Below are positions 45,101-54,485 of a DNA stretch of 64,000 nucleotides, piece after piece (the first letter of the stretch is position 1; every line of letters begins with the position of its first letter). The notes under the pieces are model-generated. The model had not been told where the DNA came from. It was given only the letters and a program-made list of their open reading frames with translations, and ran no database searches. Made by a program: the position numbers and the translations under genes. The stretch is from Kastovskya adunca ATA6-11-RM4 (lineage in GTDB: Bacteria > Cyanobacteriota > Cyanobacteriia > Cyanobacteriales > Coleofasciculaceae). The stretch covers positions 62,001-126,000 of the forward strand of contig JAHHHJ010000005.1 of the NCBI GenBank assembly GCA_019359445.1, read 5' to 3'.

Positions 45101-45946
45101 GTGTCTATCGACTTGAAGAATTGTCCCGGTTGGGCTTTTTTATCCCTCGCTGCCAATGGGCTACTCGCATTGACGATCGCCTGGGTGCTAGTGGGCAAGT
45201 ACTATTTCGACACCCCTCCTATCGATAATCAATCGCGATCTATCGTCCGTTTTTTGCCGCCGCCACCAGAACTCCCTCCAGAGTTGGGGCCTCGGCATCA
45301 GCTCAGTTATCGGCAGTGGGTGCGGCTGCTGAAGCAGGAAGCTACCGTAGTTGCCCGTTCAAAGCCCAAAAATCTAACCATCCTCCTTGGCGACTCTCTG
45401 AGCCTCTGGTTTCCGCCTGAGTTGCTACCTCCTGATCGTTATTGGCTCAATCAAGGAATTTCCGGTGAAACCAGCGCTGGATTGCTGAACCGTTTAAACC
45501 TACTGGATCGCACAGAACCAGAGGTAATTTTGTTGATGATTGGGATCAACGATTTAGCCCGGGGAGTGGATGATGTGACGCTGCTAGCAAATCAGCAAGC
45601 AATTATTCGCTATCTGCGGCGGGTGCATCCTGACACCAAAATTGTTGTGCAGTCGATTTTGCCTCACGGTGGTGAAGAAATGAGTGAGGAAAGACGTGAT
45701 CGCTTCTTAAAGATCCCCAATAGCCGCATCCGAGAACTCAATGATAAGTTAGCAGTGATCGCCAAAGCCGAAGAGGTGATCTATCTCGATCTTTACCCCC
45801 TCTTCAGCAATGAAGAAGGTGAGCTAAAAACCGAGCTAAGTAGTGATGGCTTGCACCTGAGTCCCGAAGGCTATCAAGTTTGGCACTACGCCCTGCAAGT
45901 TCTCAGCCAACTGCAACTGAACACGCCAACTGATACTGATAAGTAG
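45101..45946 (+). CDS. SGNH/GDSL hydrolase with an N-terminal membrane anchor
   Basis: 281 residues from a GTG at 45101. A hydrophobic N-terminal segment (AFLSLAANGLLALTIAWVLV) anchors or exports it. A proline-rich spacer (FLPPPPELPPELGPRH) leads to the catalytic domain. The four SGNH blocks are present: GDSLSLWF with S99, G122 in GISGET, N150 in IGINDLA, and D249/H252 in DGLHLSPEGYQ. It probably acts as an esterase on a lipid or polysaccharide acyl group outside the cytoplasm. Confidence 0.9.
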   Translation: MSIDLKNCPGWAFLSLAANGLLALTIAWVLVGKYYFDTPPIDNQSRSIVRFLPPPPELPPELGPRHQLSYRQWVRLLKQEATVVARSKPKNLTILLGDSLSLWFPPELLPPDRYWLNQGISGETSAGLLNRLNLLDRTEPEVILLMIGINDLARGVDDVTLLANQQAIIRYLRRVHPDTKIVVQSILPHGGEEMSEERRDRFLKIPNSRIRELNDKLAVIAKAEEVIYLDLYPLFSNEEGELKTELSSDGLHLSPEGYQVWHYALQVLSQLQLNTPTDTDK

Positions 45947-46121
45947 GTCGCTGTACATCGCGATCGAGATGAACCTACACTGAGGGTGTTGTCTTGCTCA
46001 ACTAGCTGTCAGTTCTACCTTTTTGAGGAAATGCCAAGGCTGACACAGTGGGGGCAAAGTCGGCGGAGTTGCTGACAAACTCAACTACAGACAAGCGATC
46101 GCGCTACAACTGAAGGAAAAT

Positions 46122-47330
46122 ATGGATACAAAAGCATTCAAACGTTCGCTTCATAGCTCCGAAAACTACCACCGCAAAGGGTTTGGTCGTGAAGCTGAAG
46201 TGGCTACCCAACTACAATCGGAATACCAAAGCCACCTGATTCAAGAAATTCGAGACAATAACTATCGTCTGAAACGCGGACTAGTAAGTATCCGTCTGGC
46301 TGAAGCCTTTGGCTTTTGCTGGGGTGTCGAGCGTGCCGTGGCAATGGCGTATGAAACGAGACAACAGTTTCCCACAGAGCAAATCTGGATTACCAACGAA
46401 ATCATCCACAACCCTTCAGTAAACCAGCGCCTCCGGGACATGAAAGTCGGCTTTATTGCCGTTGAGGAGGATAGCAAAGACTTTTCTGTTGTCGGTACAG
46501 GGGATGTGGTGATTTTGCCCGCCTTTGGAGCTAGCGTGCAGGAAATGCAACTGCTCAACGATAAGGGCTGCAAGATTGTCGATACCACTTGTCCCTGGGT
46601 GTCGAAAGTTTGGAATACCGTTGAGAAGCACAAGAAAAGATCCTATACCTCGATCATTCACGGTAAGTACAACCACGAAGAAACGATCGCCACTAGTTCT
46701 TTTGCTGACAAATATCTAGTATTGCTGAACTTAAAAGAAGCGGAATACGTAGCTGAGTATATTCTCAACGGCGGCGATCGTGCTGAATTTCTCACTAAGT
46801 TTAGCCGCGCCGTATCTCCTGGATTCGATCCTGACAAGGATTTGCAGCAAATTGGCATCGCCAACCAAACCACCATGCTCAAGAGCGAAACCGAGCAAAT
46901 CGGGAAGTTGTTTGAGCGGACGATGATGAAAAAGTATGGCCCTAGCGAACTAAACAATCACTTCCAAAGCTTCAACACCATCTGCGACGCTACCCAAGAG
47001 CGGCAAGATGCCATGTTTGAACTGGTGGACGAAAAGCTGGATTTAATGCTGGTTATTGGGGGATTTAACTCGTCCAACACGACTCACCTGCAAGAAATCG
47101 CCATTGAGCGCCAGATTCCTTCCTACCACATTGACAGTGCTGAGCGAATCGGCCCTGGCAATCGGGTAGAGCATAAACCCCTACATCGCGATTTGGAAGT
47201 AACAGAAAACTGGCTTCCTGAAGGGGAGATTGTTGTCGGTGTTACTTCCGGAGCCTCAACCCCTGATAAGGTTGTGGAAGATGCGATCGCCAGAATTTTT
47301 GAGCTAAAAGCTGCAACCGTCACGGTCTAA
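46122..47330 (+). CDS. ispH: 4-Hydroxy-3-methylbut-2-enyl diphosphate reductase
   Basis: 402 residues, the longer cyanobacterial/plastid type. Last step of the MEP isoprenoid pathway, giving IPP and DMAPP for carotenoids, phytol and quinones. The three [4Fe-4S] cysteines are C66 ([13 protein letters not shown]), C157 (VDTTCPWV) and C288 ([13 protein letters not shown]). SGASTPD near the end is the substrate-binding site. GGAAAAT precedes the ATG. Confidence 0.97.
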   Translation: MDTKAFKRSLHSSENYHRKGFGREAEVATQLQSEYQSHLIQEIRDNNYRLKRGLVSIRLAEAFGFCWGVERAVAMAYETRQQFPTEQIWITNEIIHNPSVNQRLRDMKVGFIAVEEDSKDFSVVGTGDVVILPAFGASVQEMQLLNDKGCKIVDTTCPWVSKVWNTVEKHKKRSYTSIIHGKYNHEETIATSSFADKYLVLLNLKEAEYVAEYILNGGDRAEFLTKFSRAVSPGFDPDKDLQQIGIANQTTMLKSETEQIGKLFERTMMKKYGPSELNNHFQSFNTICDATQERQDAMFELVDEKLDLMLVIGGFNSSNTTHLQEIAIERQIPSYHIDSAERIGPGNRVEHKPLHRDLEVTENWLPEGEIVVGVTSGASTPDKVVEDAIARIFELKAATVTV

Positions 47331-47559
47331 TGGGCAGGAAGATTGCAAAATAGTGCGATCGCTGGTCTGATTCCTCCTGTCTCCAACGAAAGCGCTAAGT
47401 ATCAACTAGTTAGCTCTAGATCTGGGTGACTCCCCACAATAAAAAATGAAAGGCAAAGAGCATTTTGCTCTAGGCTTTGTTCTAAATATCTATCCCAGGA
47501 GAGCAGATTGTTATACTGCGACTGGGAGATACTATTTTAATGGAAGTTAGTTTTAGCCC

Positions 47560-50316
47560 ATGCAGCCTACCGACTCTAGCAAGTTCACCGATCAAGCTTG
47601 GGACTCAATTGTTAAGTCTCAAGATGTTGCCCGCCGCTTCAAAAATCAGCAGCTAGAAGTCGAGCACATAGTAATCGCCCTGCTGGAACAAGACAAAGGA
47701 TTAGCTGCTCAGATTCTTAGTCGAGTTGCTGTTGATATTCCGGCTTTCAAGCAACATTTAGAAGCATTTATCAATCGTCAGCCAAAAGTTGCCACCCTTG
47801 ACCAACTGTACCTAGGGCGTGGCTTGGATGTGATGCTAGATAACGCGGAGGCAGCTAGAGCCGCTTGGCAGGATGACTTTATCGCGGTCGATCACTTGCT
47901 GCTGGGTTTAGCCTCCGACGAGCGCGTAGGACGGCGCTTGTTCAAAACCTTTAACCTGGATGTTCAAAAGCTAGAGGGAGCAATTAAAGCGATCCGTGGC
48001 TCTCAAAAAGTCACCGATCAAGGTTCTGAGTCCCGTTTTGACGCCCTAGAGAAGTACGGACGAGACTTAACAGAACAAGCAAAAGCGGGAAAACTTGACC
48101 CTGTGATTGGGCGGGATGAAGAAATCCGCCGCGTGGTGCAGGTGCTTTCCCGCCGCTCAAAAAATAACCCCGTGCTAATTGGGGAACCTGGGGTAGGAAA
48201 AACGGCGATCGCAGAGGGACTCGCCCAACGTATTATTAGTGGCGACGTTCCCGAATCTTTGAAAAACCGCCAGTTAATCTCTCTAGACATGGGCAGCTTG
48301 ATTGCAGGTGCCAAGTATCGAGGGGAATTTGAAGACCGACTACGCTCCGTGTTGCGGGAAGTTACCCAATCAGGAGGTAACATTGTCCTGTTTATTGACG
48401 AACTACACACTGTCGTTGGTGCGGGAGCGACCCAAGGGGCAATGGATGCCGGGAACTTGCTCAAACCGATGCTGGCGCGGGGAGAATTACGCTGTATTGG
48501 TGCAACCACTCTAGATGAATACCGCAAGCACATCGAAAAAGATGCGGCGCTAGAACGTCGCTTTCAACAAGTTTTTGTTAAACAGCCGGGAGTCGAAGAT
48601 ACAATTTCGATTTTGCGAGGGCTAAAGGAACGCTACGAAGTTCACCACAATGTCACCATTACCGACTCCGCTTTAGTTGCCGCAGCGACGCTATCTGACC
48701 GCTACATTACTGAGCGCTTTTTACCCGACAAGGCGATTGACTTAGTGGATGAAGCTGCTGCCAAGCTAAAAATGGAGATTACCTCCAAGCCTGTAGAGTT
48801 AGAGTCGATTGAGCGGCGGTTGATGCAGCTCAAAATGGAAAAGCTCTCTCTTGATGCCGAAAATCAACAAAATGGTCTGCCCGGGGTTAGCAGTGCTTAT
48901 CGCTCCTCCAAAGAACGCCTAGAGCGGATTGAGCAAGAAATCGCCAGTTTGGAAGAAAAACACTTTGCCCTTGAGGGACAGTGGGAAGGGGAGAAACAAC
49001 TGCGCGAAGATATCAATAACCTGAAGAAAGAAGAAGACCAGATCAAGCTCCAAATTGATCAGGCAGAACGCGCCTACGACCTCAATAAGGCCGCGCAACT
49101 GAAGTACGGACGGTTGGAAAACTTACAACGCGATCGCGAAACCAAAGAGAGCATCCTCCTGGATATGCAGTCCCAAGGACGCGCTTTATCTCGCGAACAA
49201 GTTACCGAAGCCGATATTGCAGAAATCGTCGCCAACTGGACAGGTATTCCGATGAACCGCTTGATGGAGTCGGAGCGCCAAAAGCTGTTGCAACTAGAAT
49301 CCCATCTACACAAACGCGTGATTGGACAAGAGGAAGCTATTTCCTCTGTAGCGGCGGCGATTCGTCGCGCCAGAGCAGGGATGAAAGACCCCGGACGCCC
49401 GATCGGTTCCTTCTTGTTTATGGGACCAACCGGAGTGGGTAAAACCGAACTCGCTAGGGCACTGGCCCAGTTCCTCTTTGACAGCAGTGACGCCCTAGTG
49501 CGGATTGATATGTCGGAGTACATGGAGAAACACGCTGTCTCGCGACTCGTTGGTGCGCCTCCAGGATATGTTGGCTACGAAGAGGGAGGGCAGCTTTCCG
49601 AAGCGATTCGCAGGCGTCCTTACTCCGTTGTCCTCCTTGATGAAGTGGAAAAAGCCCACCCGGATGTTTTCAACATCTTGCTACAAGTGCTGGATGATGG
49701 ACGTATCACCGACTCCCAAGGAAGAACGGTAGATTTTCGCAATACGATTATCGTCATGACCAGTAACATCGGCAGTGAGCATATCCTCAATGTTTCCGGG
49801 GATGACTCAATGTACGAAGAAATGCAGAAACGGGTACTGGATGCTTTGCGATCGCACTTTCGCCCCGAATTCCTCAACCGCGTTGACGACATTATCATCT
49901 TCCACACCCTCAGCCGCAACGAACTGCGCTCCATCGTGAAGATTCAAATGCAACGCATTGAGCGCCTACTTCGCGATCAAAAAATCAAAATTGAACTCTC
50001 CCCTGCCTCCTTGACTTACATTGCCAACGTCGGCTACGACCCCGTCTATGGCGCTCGTCCTCTAAAACGAGCCATCCAGCGGGAATTGGAAAACCCCATT
50101 GCTACAAAGCTACTGGAAAACACCTTCACTGAAGGCGACACAATTTTGGTGGACTGCGTTAAAAACATCCTCAAATTCCGCAAAAAAGCGGTGGAGAAAG
50201 TAGTTCCTCCAGAAGTTGTAGTTGATAATTCTGTTGACGATTTGGCAACGATCAGTCAGATTGATAGTGATACAGAATCCAACACAATTACCATCGTCCC
50301 CAACGCCGAAAGCTGA
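47560..50316 (+). CDS. clpB: ClpB-family disaggregase (ClpB2-like)
   Basis: 918 residues, Hsp100 AAA+ protein that extracts polypeptides from aggregates with DnaK. Order: N domain ([15 protein letters not shown]), first AAA+ domain with GEPGVGKTA, coiled-coil middle domain ([14 protein letters not shown] and on) and second AAA+ domain with GPTGVGKTE and [16 protein letters not shown]. The C-terminal tail of about 50 residues is longer than usual and acidic ([10 protein letters not shown]). Cyanobacteria have a heat-shock-inducible ClpB1 and a constitutive ClpB2. The N-domain is unlike the ClpB1 I remember, and no CIRCE element precedes the gene, so ClpB2 is likelier. Confidence 0.95.
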   Translation: MQPTDSSKFTDQAWDSIVKSQDVARRFKNQQLEVEHIVIALLEQDKGLAAQILSRVAVDIPAFKQHLEAFINRQPKVATLDQLYLGRGLDVMLDNAEAARAAWQDDFIAVDHLLLGLASDERVGRRLFKTFNLDVQKLEGAIKAIRGSQKVTDQGSESRFDALEKYGRDLTEQAKAGKLDPVIGRDEEIRRVVQVLSRRSKNNPVLIGEPGVGKTAIAEGLAQRIISGDVPESLKNRQLISLDMGSLIAGAKYRGEFEDRLRSVLREVTQSGGNIVLFIDELHTVVGAGATQGAMDAGNLLKPMLARGELRCIGATTLDEYRKHIEKDAALERRFQQVFVKQPGVEDTISILRGLKERYEVHHNVTITDSALVAAATLSDRYITERFLPDKAIDLVDEAAAKLKMEITSKPVELESIERRLMQLKMEKLSLDAENQQNGLPGVSSAYRSSKERLERIEQEIASLEEKHFALEGQWEGEKQLREDINNLKKEEDQIKLQIDQAERAYDLNKAAQLKYGRLENLQRDRETKESILLDMQSQGRALSREQVTEADIAEIVANWTGIPMNRLMESERQKLLQLESHLHKRVIGQEEAISSVAAAIRRARAGMKDPGRPIGSFLFMGPTGVGKTELARALAQFLFDSSDALVRIDMSEYMEKHAVSRLVGAPPGYVGYEEGGQLSEAIRRRPYSVVLLDEVEKAHPDVFNILLQVLDDGRITDSQGRTVDFRNTIIVMTSNIGSEHILNVSGDDSMYEEMQKRVLDALRSHFRPEFLNRVDDIIIFHTLSRNELRSIVKIQMQRIERLLRDQKIKIELSPASLTYIANVGYDPVYGARPLKRAIQRELENPIATKLLENTFTEGDTILVDCVKNILKFRKKAVEKVVPPEVVVDNSVDDLATISQIDSDTESNTITIVPNAES

Positions 50317-50467
50317 GGGTAAATATTTAGTACTAAATGGAAGAGGTGATTTCTTCTGTAGGGGCGTAAAGTTTTCATCTGGTCAATTTAAGACCTAGCG
50401 AAGGAAATTCGCAGTCAGACAAACGAAGTCCGCTTGCCTAGGACTAACCGAAAAATCAAAGGCTTTG

Positions 50468-50487
50468 AAACCTGTGTAAGCAGGTTT
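50468..50487 (+). other. Stem-loop upstream of the glycan cluster
   Basis: AAACCTG and CAGGTTT pair over a TGTAAG loop, followed by ACTTTG. It lies after clpB and 46 bases before the glycosyltransferase start. It could end the clpB transcript or attenuate the cluster. Confidence 0.35.
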
Positions 50488-50533
50488 ACTTTGTGTAGCT
50501 GTGGTTTGAACCGCCAATCCATCTTGAGCTTGT

Positions 50534-51454
50534 ATGAACTCTAATCCCTTAATCTCGGTGGCAGTCTGTACCTATAACCGAGCCGACCGCTTAATTTTCA
50601 CCCTTGAGGGGCTTTGCTGCCAGTCGTTGCCAATTGAACAGTTTGAAGTTTTAGTTGTGGATAACGCTTCCACAGATAATACTCAGGAAATCTGCAAAAC
50701 CTTCGCCACCAAGCTACCCAATTTTCATTACATCTACGAACCAGTTCAAGGACTATCGAAAGCAAGAAATACCGCTCTCCATCAGGCGAGAGGGGAATAC
50801 CTCGCTTACTTGGATGATGATGCTATCCCTTGCGAGAACTGGTTAGAAACAATCTTGCAGACTTTTCAAACCGTTGAGCCAAAACCTGTTTGTGTTGGTG
50901 GACTAATTTCCCCCCTCTGGGAAATTCCCAAACCAGATTGGGTGCATGAATATATAGAACCGCTTTTTAGTATTCTCGACTATGGCAGTCAGCCCTGCTG
51001 GTTTAGTTACCCGAAGTTTCCCTACGGGGCGAATATGACTTATCGACGTGAGGCTCTTTGCCAACTAGGAGGCTTCAGCGAACAACTAGGTCGTCAGGGA
51101 AAAAACTTGCTTTCTGAAGAAGAACGCCTGCTCAATCGTTTACTAGAAAAACAGGGAGAGCGATTTTACTACAATCCCCAAGCCTCAGTTCAGCACTGGA
51201 TTCCCAAGGAACGTATCAACCCTGTTTGGATAATCCGCCGCAGTTATTGGCAAGGAAGATCGGAAGCCTTAGTTGACCAAATACTAGGAAAATCTTTTAC
51301 TCAACAACGCTGGAATAGCATTTGGACAGTGATGAACTGGATGAACCTCAGAAGGCTGGTTGCTCAAGTTTTACCCGATCCCAAAATTCGCATCAAAACG
51401 CGAGTCTGGCTGGCGTGGAGTTGGGGATACTTTTCTCAAGCTTGGTTTCAGTAA
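50534..51454 (+). CDS. GT2 family glycosyltransferase
   Basis: 306 residues, GT-A fold. The N-terminus ISVAVCTYNRADRLIFTLEG is the nucleotide-sugar site, followed by VVDNASTDNTQ, and the metal-binding motif is YLDDDAIP. A later acidic segment (LLSEEERLLNRLLEKQGERF) carries the expected catalytic region of this subgroup. No membrane segment is evident, so it acts at the cytosolic face. It is the first of four genes, all in one direction, that appear devoted to a surface glycan. Sugar and acceptor unknown. Confidence 0.92.
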   Translation: MNSNPLISVAVCTYNRADRLIFTLEGLCCQSLPIEQFEVLVVDNASTDNTQEICKTFATKLPNFHYIYEPVQGLSKARNTALHQARGEYLAYLDDDAIPCENWLETILQTFQTVEPKPVCVGGLISPLWEIPKPDWVHEYIEPLFSILDYGSQPCWFSYPKFPYGANMTYRREALCQLGGFSEQLGRQGKNLLSEEERLLNRLLEKQGERFYYNPQASVQHWIPKERINPVWIIRRSYWQGRSEALVDQILGKSFTQQRWNSIWTVMNWMNLRRLVAQVLPDPKIRIKTRVWLAWSWGYFSQAWFQ

Positions 51455-51552
51455 ATTTCCTCAAGCATCGGTACTTCAGGTAGCTTAAACTGTGACACAG
51501 TGCTACAAACGCTCCGTTTACTCCTTTCCTGTGGGGAAATTTAGAGCCTGAT

Positions 51553-52662
51553 ATGACAGATCTTTCAACCCCAACCAAGATTAAAGAACTGCTGCATCAA
51601 GCTTGTGGGAACTTAGAATCCTTTGAGCAATGTGCGTTGTTAGATTATCCCGACTATCTCAATATTGGCGATCATCTAATCTGGCTAGGCACGGTTTTCT
51701 ATTTAACAGATGTTTTAAAAACAAAAATTAACTACACGGCAAGTATCAAGGATTTTTCCGGAGAGTTAATGGAGCAAAAGGTCGGAAAATCTCCTATCTT
51801 CCTAAATGGTGGTGGGAACTTGGGGGATCTTTGGCTCCCTTATCAGCAGTTTCGCGAATATATTATTTCTCATTATCAAGACCGCCCCGTTATCATATTG
51901 CCTCAAACAATTTATTTTGAGAACAAAGAAAATTTAATAAACACTGCCAAGATTTTTAACTCACATCCAAACCTAATTTTATTTGTCAGAGACAATTACA
52001 GCTATGACATTGCTCACAAATTTTTCCATAACTGCCGGATAATTAAAGCGCCTGACATGGCTTTTCAAATGGTAAATATGCCAGAGCTGGGTTTGCCTGT
52101 AGAACAAAATAAAACTATCTTGTATCACTGTAGGCAAGACCGTGAGTTTAATCAGCGCTTTTCTCCAGAGTTGGTAAACCTTCCAAATCTTGTAGTAGAA
52201 GATTGGATTTCCTACCAGTGGATTACTCGTGAAATGCTGACCAGTTCTTCAGCTTTGTACTGGAAACTACCAGGAATGGTCAAGCTAGTTCGGGAAGGGT
52301 GGCAGCAAAGACTATCGCGCCCCTTAGAGTGGTTATCTCGGAATCAATGGCAAAGTTTGATAGAGCATAAAAACAAATTTGACGCTATTTATAAGCCAGA
52401 GAGACAGCTAGAATCATGGAGTTTATTGCATAGTGGAATTTACCAGTTTAAGCGTCATCAATTAGTAATAACTAACCGATTGCATGGTCATATTCTCTGC
52501 CTGCTATTAGAGATTCCCCATGTTTTCTTAAGTAACTCTTACCACAAAAATGATTCTTTTTATGAAACATGGACTAGTCAAATTCCCTTTTGTCGATTTA
52601 TTAAGGATGCTTCTCAGATAAATGAAGCGGTTAAAGAACTCAGAGAAAAGTTTATAAATTAG
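51553..52662 (+). CDS. Polysaccharide pyruvyl transferase family protein
   Basis: 369 residues. Characteristic pieces: NIGDHLIWLGT near residue 35, FLNGGGNLGDLW, VIILPQTIYF, LILFVRDNYSYD and VITNRLHGHILCLLLEIPHVFLSNSYHK. These are the nucleotide-like (GT-B-type) signatures of CsaB/WcaK pyruvyl transferases, which add pyruvate ketals from PEP to sugars. The gene is A+T-richer than clpB. Some family members transfer other groups, so the exact donor is uncertain. It lies between the GT2 gene and the asparagine-synthase-like gene. Confidence 0.9.
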   Translation: MTDLSTPTKIKELLHQACGNLESFEQCALLDYPDYLNIGDHLIWLGTVFYLTDVLKTKINYTASIKDFSGELMEQKVGKSPIFLNGGGNLGDLWLPYQQFREYIISHYQDRPVIILPQTIYFENKENLINTAKIFNSHPNLILFVRDNYSYDIAHKFFHNCRIIKAPDMAFQMVNMPELGLPVEQNKTILYHCRQDREFNQRFSPELVNLPNLVVEDWISYQWITREMLTSSSALYWKLPGMVKLVREGWQQRLSRPLEWLSRNQWQSLIEHKNKFDAIYKPERQLESWSLLHSGIYQFKRHQLVITNRLHGHILCLLLEIPHVFLSNSYHKNDSFYETWTSQIPFCRFIKDASQINEAVKELREKFIN

Positions 52663-52679
52663 TAATTGATGTTGATTTT

Positions 52680-54485
52680 ATGGCAAATTTTGTTGTAGTT
52701 GTAGATCCTGATCTAGATAGGCGCTCGCGTTTCGTTCAAACTATCAAACCTTTACTTCCTCCAGTAGAAGGCTTAGTCACCAATATGAGCGCGGTTGGAG
52801 ACTTTCACTGCGTTTGGGCAGCGAATCCTAATGCTCCCATTAGCAAGATAGGTGATGATGATGGCGCAGCGGTAATTTGGGGAGAAGCAATCGTTCAAGG
52901 TGAATCGACTCGTATGGATGCCTTTAATTTAAGGCGACAGTGGAAAGAATCACCCAAAGAGAGCTTACCTTTTTTCGATGGTTTTCATGCGATCGCGCTT
53001 TTTCATCCTCATTTTGGACTAGCTGTAAGTGCAGACATTCTGGGACTCTTTCCCATCTACTACTACACCCACAAAAACGTTGCCTTAGTCGCTTCTAGCC
53101 CCGAACTTTTTCGCTACCACCCACTCTTTAAACCAGAGTTTAACCCCGCTGGCTTAGTCGGAATTCTTCTGACAAATGGATTGGTTGATGGACAAACTTT
53201 ATGGAAGGGAGTTAAACGGCTAGATGCTGGACATTCCCTCCATTGGCAATCGTCGCAAGCTCCCAAAGAATACAAACAATACGAAATACCAGGAAATAGC
53301 GAAAATGACTCCTACAGCAATCTTTCATTCTTAGAGCATCTAGATATCCTCGATCAAACTCTTGACGAAACCCTCAAGCGTCACGTCTTAGATTCGGAGA
53401 AATACGCTCTCATGTTATCTGGAGGGCTTGATTCCCGGATGCTAGCTGGTTTCCTTCACCGCCAAGGCAAAAAGCCTATCGCTTTAACCTTTGGAAACAA
53501 AAGTGATATAGAAATGCAGTGTGCCATTCCAGTTGCTCGCGCCCTTAGCTTAAAACATGTTACTGCTAACACTGGATTAGGTAACTACCCTTTCTATGTT
53601 GACCTAATCGCTAAGTGGGAACATCTTGCTAGTGGCTGTAACGGTATTCGGCGTAGTGGAATGTACTCTGAGTTGAACAACGTAGCAAATAGAGCTATTG
53701 CAGGTTATTCACTCGGCCCGATATTAGGAGTTAAATTAGCCTACCCGCAATCAAAACAAGCTCCATCATTTACAGATTTCTTTAGTAGTGGTATCAACCG
53801 TTGGGGCTTATCGCCACAGTTGCTAGATAAACTACTGAACAAAAAAGTATTTGGCAACTTAGTACCAGAGACTCTAAATCGCCTTCAATGCATTTATGAC
53901 CAATACTCTGATGAAAATTTTAGGCGGGCGTGGTGGTTTGATATTTATCATCGCCAAAGGTTTCATATCGGTTCTTCTGGGTGGAAGCTCTGTTTTGGGG
54001 TTTGGCCAACGCTACCACATCTAGATTGGCAGCTTTTAAAAACTACTGCTGTTTTACCTCCTAAGAGCGTTGGTAATCGACGCGGTCAAAATGAACTGCT
54101 GTGTTCTCGATTTCCAAAGCTAGCTGCACTACCTCTGGATCGTAATGATTTCAATGTTGAGCCACTTCTACCGAGCCGTACCCGACAGCGAATAAATTAT
54201 TTGTTTCGCTTGCAGCGAAAATGGAGACGCTGGCAGCATAAATTAGGATATGAGCGACGCTACTACTACCGAGTGTATGACATCAATAACGCCGGGTGGT
54301 CAAGTGTGCGGCATCACGTAGAACCTTATAAAGAAGTGGTACAGCATCTTTTTCATCAATCAGCATTGGAGGCATTACTTCCACCACCTGATTGTCAAAT
54401 GATGTTGAATGATGACTTGATTGCTGGTGCTTCTGGGCGCAAAGCTTTGTTAGGATTCTTGCTCTGGTCAAAAAATCACCTGTAA
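52680..54485 (+). CDS. Asparagine-synthase-like PP-loop protein lacking the glutaminase cysteine
   Basis: 601 residues. The C-terminal half carries the synthase PP-loop SGGLDS (247-252) followed by FGNKSDIEMQ, as in asparagine synthetase and its relatives. The N-terminal half resembles the class-II amidotransferase domain (FFDGFHAIALFHPHFGLAVSAD, LGLFPIYYY, VALVASSPEL). However, the protein starts MANFVVVVDP with no Cys at position 2, so it cannot use glutamine in the usual way. It may use ammonia or another amine, or form an amide or lactam bond as in beta-lactam synthetase and lasso-peptide cyclases, which share this loss. The stop overlaps the start of the next gene (TAATG), implying a shared function. 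Confidence 0.85.
   Translation: MANFVVVVDPDLDRRSRFVQTIKPLLPPVEGLVTNMSAVGDFHCVWAANPNAPISKIGDDDGAAVIWGEAIVQGESTRMDAFNLRRQWKESPKESLPFFDGFHAIALFHPHFGLAVSADILGLFPIYYYTHKNVALVASSPELFRYHPLFKPEFNPAGLVGILLTNGLVDGQTLWKGVKRLDAGHSLHWQSSQAPKEYKQYEIPGNSENDSYSNLSFLEHLDILDQTLDETLKRHVLDSEKYALMLSGGLDSRMLAGFLHRQGKKPIALTFGNKSDIEMQCAIPVARALSLKHVTANTGLGNYPFYVDLIAKWEHLASGCNGIRRSGMYSELNNVANRAIAGYSLGPILGVKLAYPQSKQAPSFTDFFSSGINRWGLSPQLLDKLLNKKVFGNLVPETLNRLQCIYDQYSDENFRRAWWFDIYHRQRFHIGSSGWKLCFGVWPTLPHLDWQLLKTTAVLPPKSVGNRRGQNELLCSRFPKLAALPLDRNDFNVEPLLPSRTRQRINYLFRLQRKWRRWQHKLGYERRYYYRVYDINNAGWSSVRHHVEPYKEVVQHLFHQSALEALLPPPDCQMMLNDDLIAGASGRKALLGFLLWSKNHL

Noticed and set aside
47331-47559. CIRCE/HrcA element before clpB
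   Set aside because: No TTAGCACTC-N9-GAGTGCTAA-like inverted repeat is present.
49074-49934. Long minus-strand frames inside clpB
   Set aside because: Mirror frames of a highly conserved AAA+ gene; Ser/Arg-rich translation typical of shadow frames.
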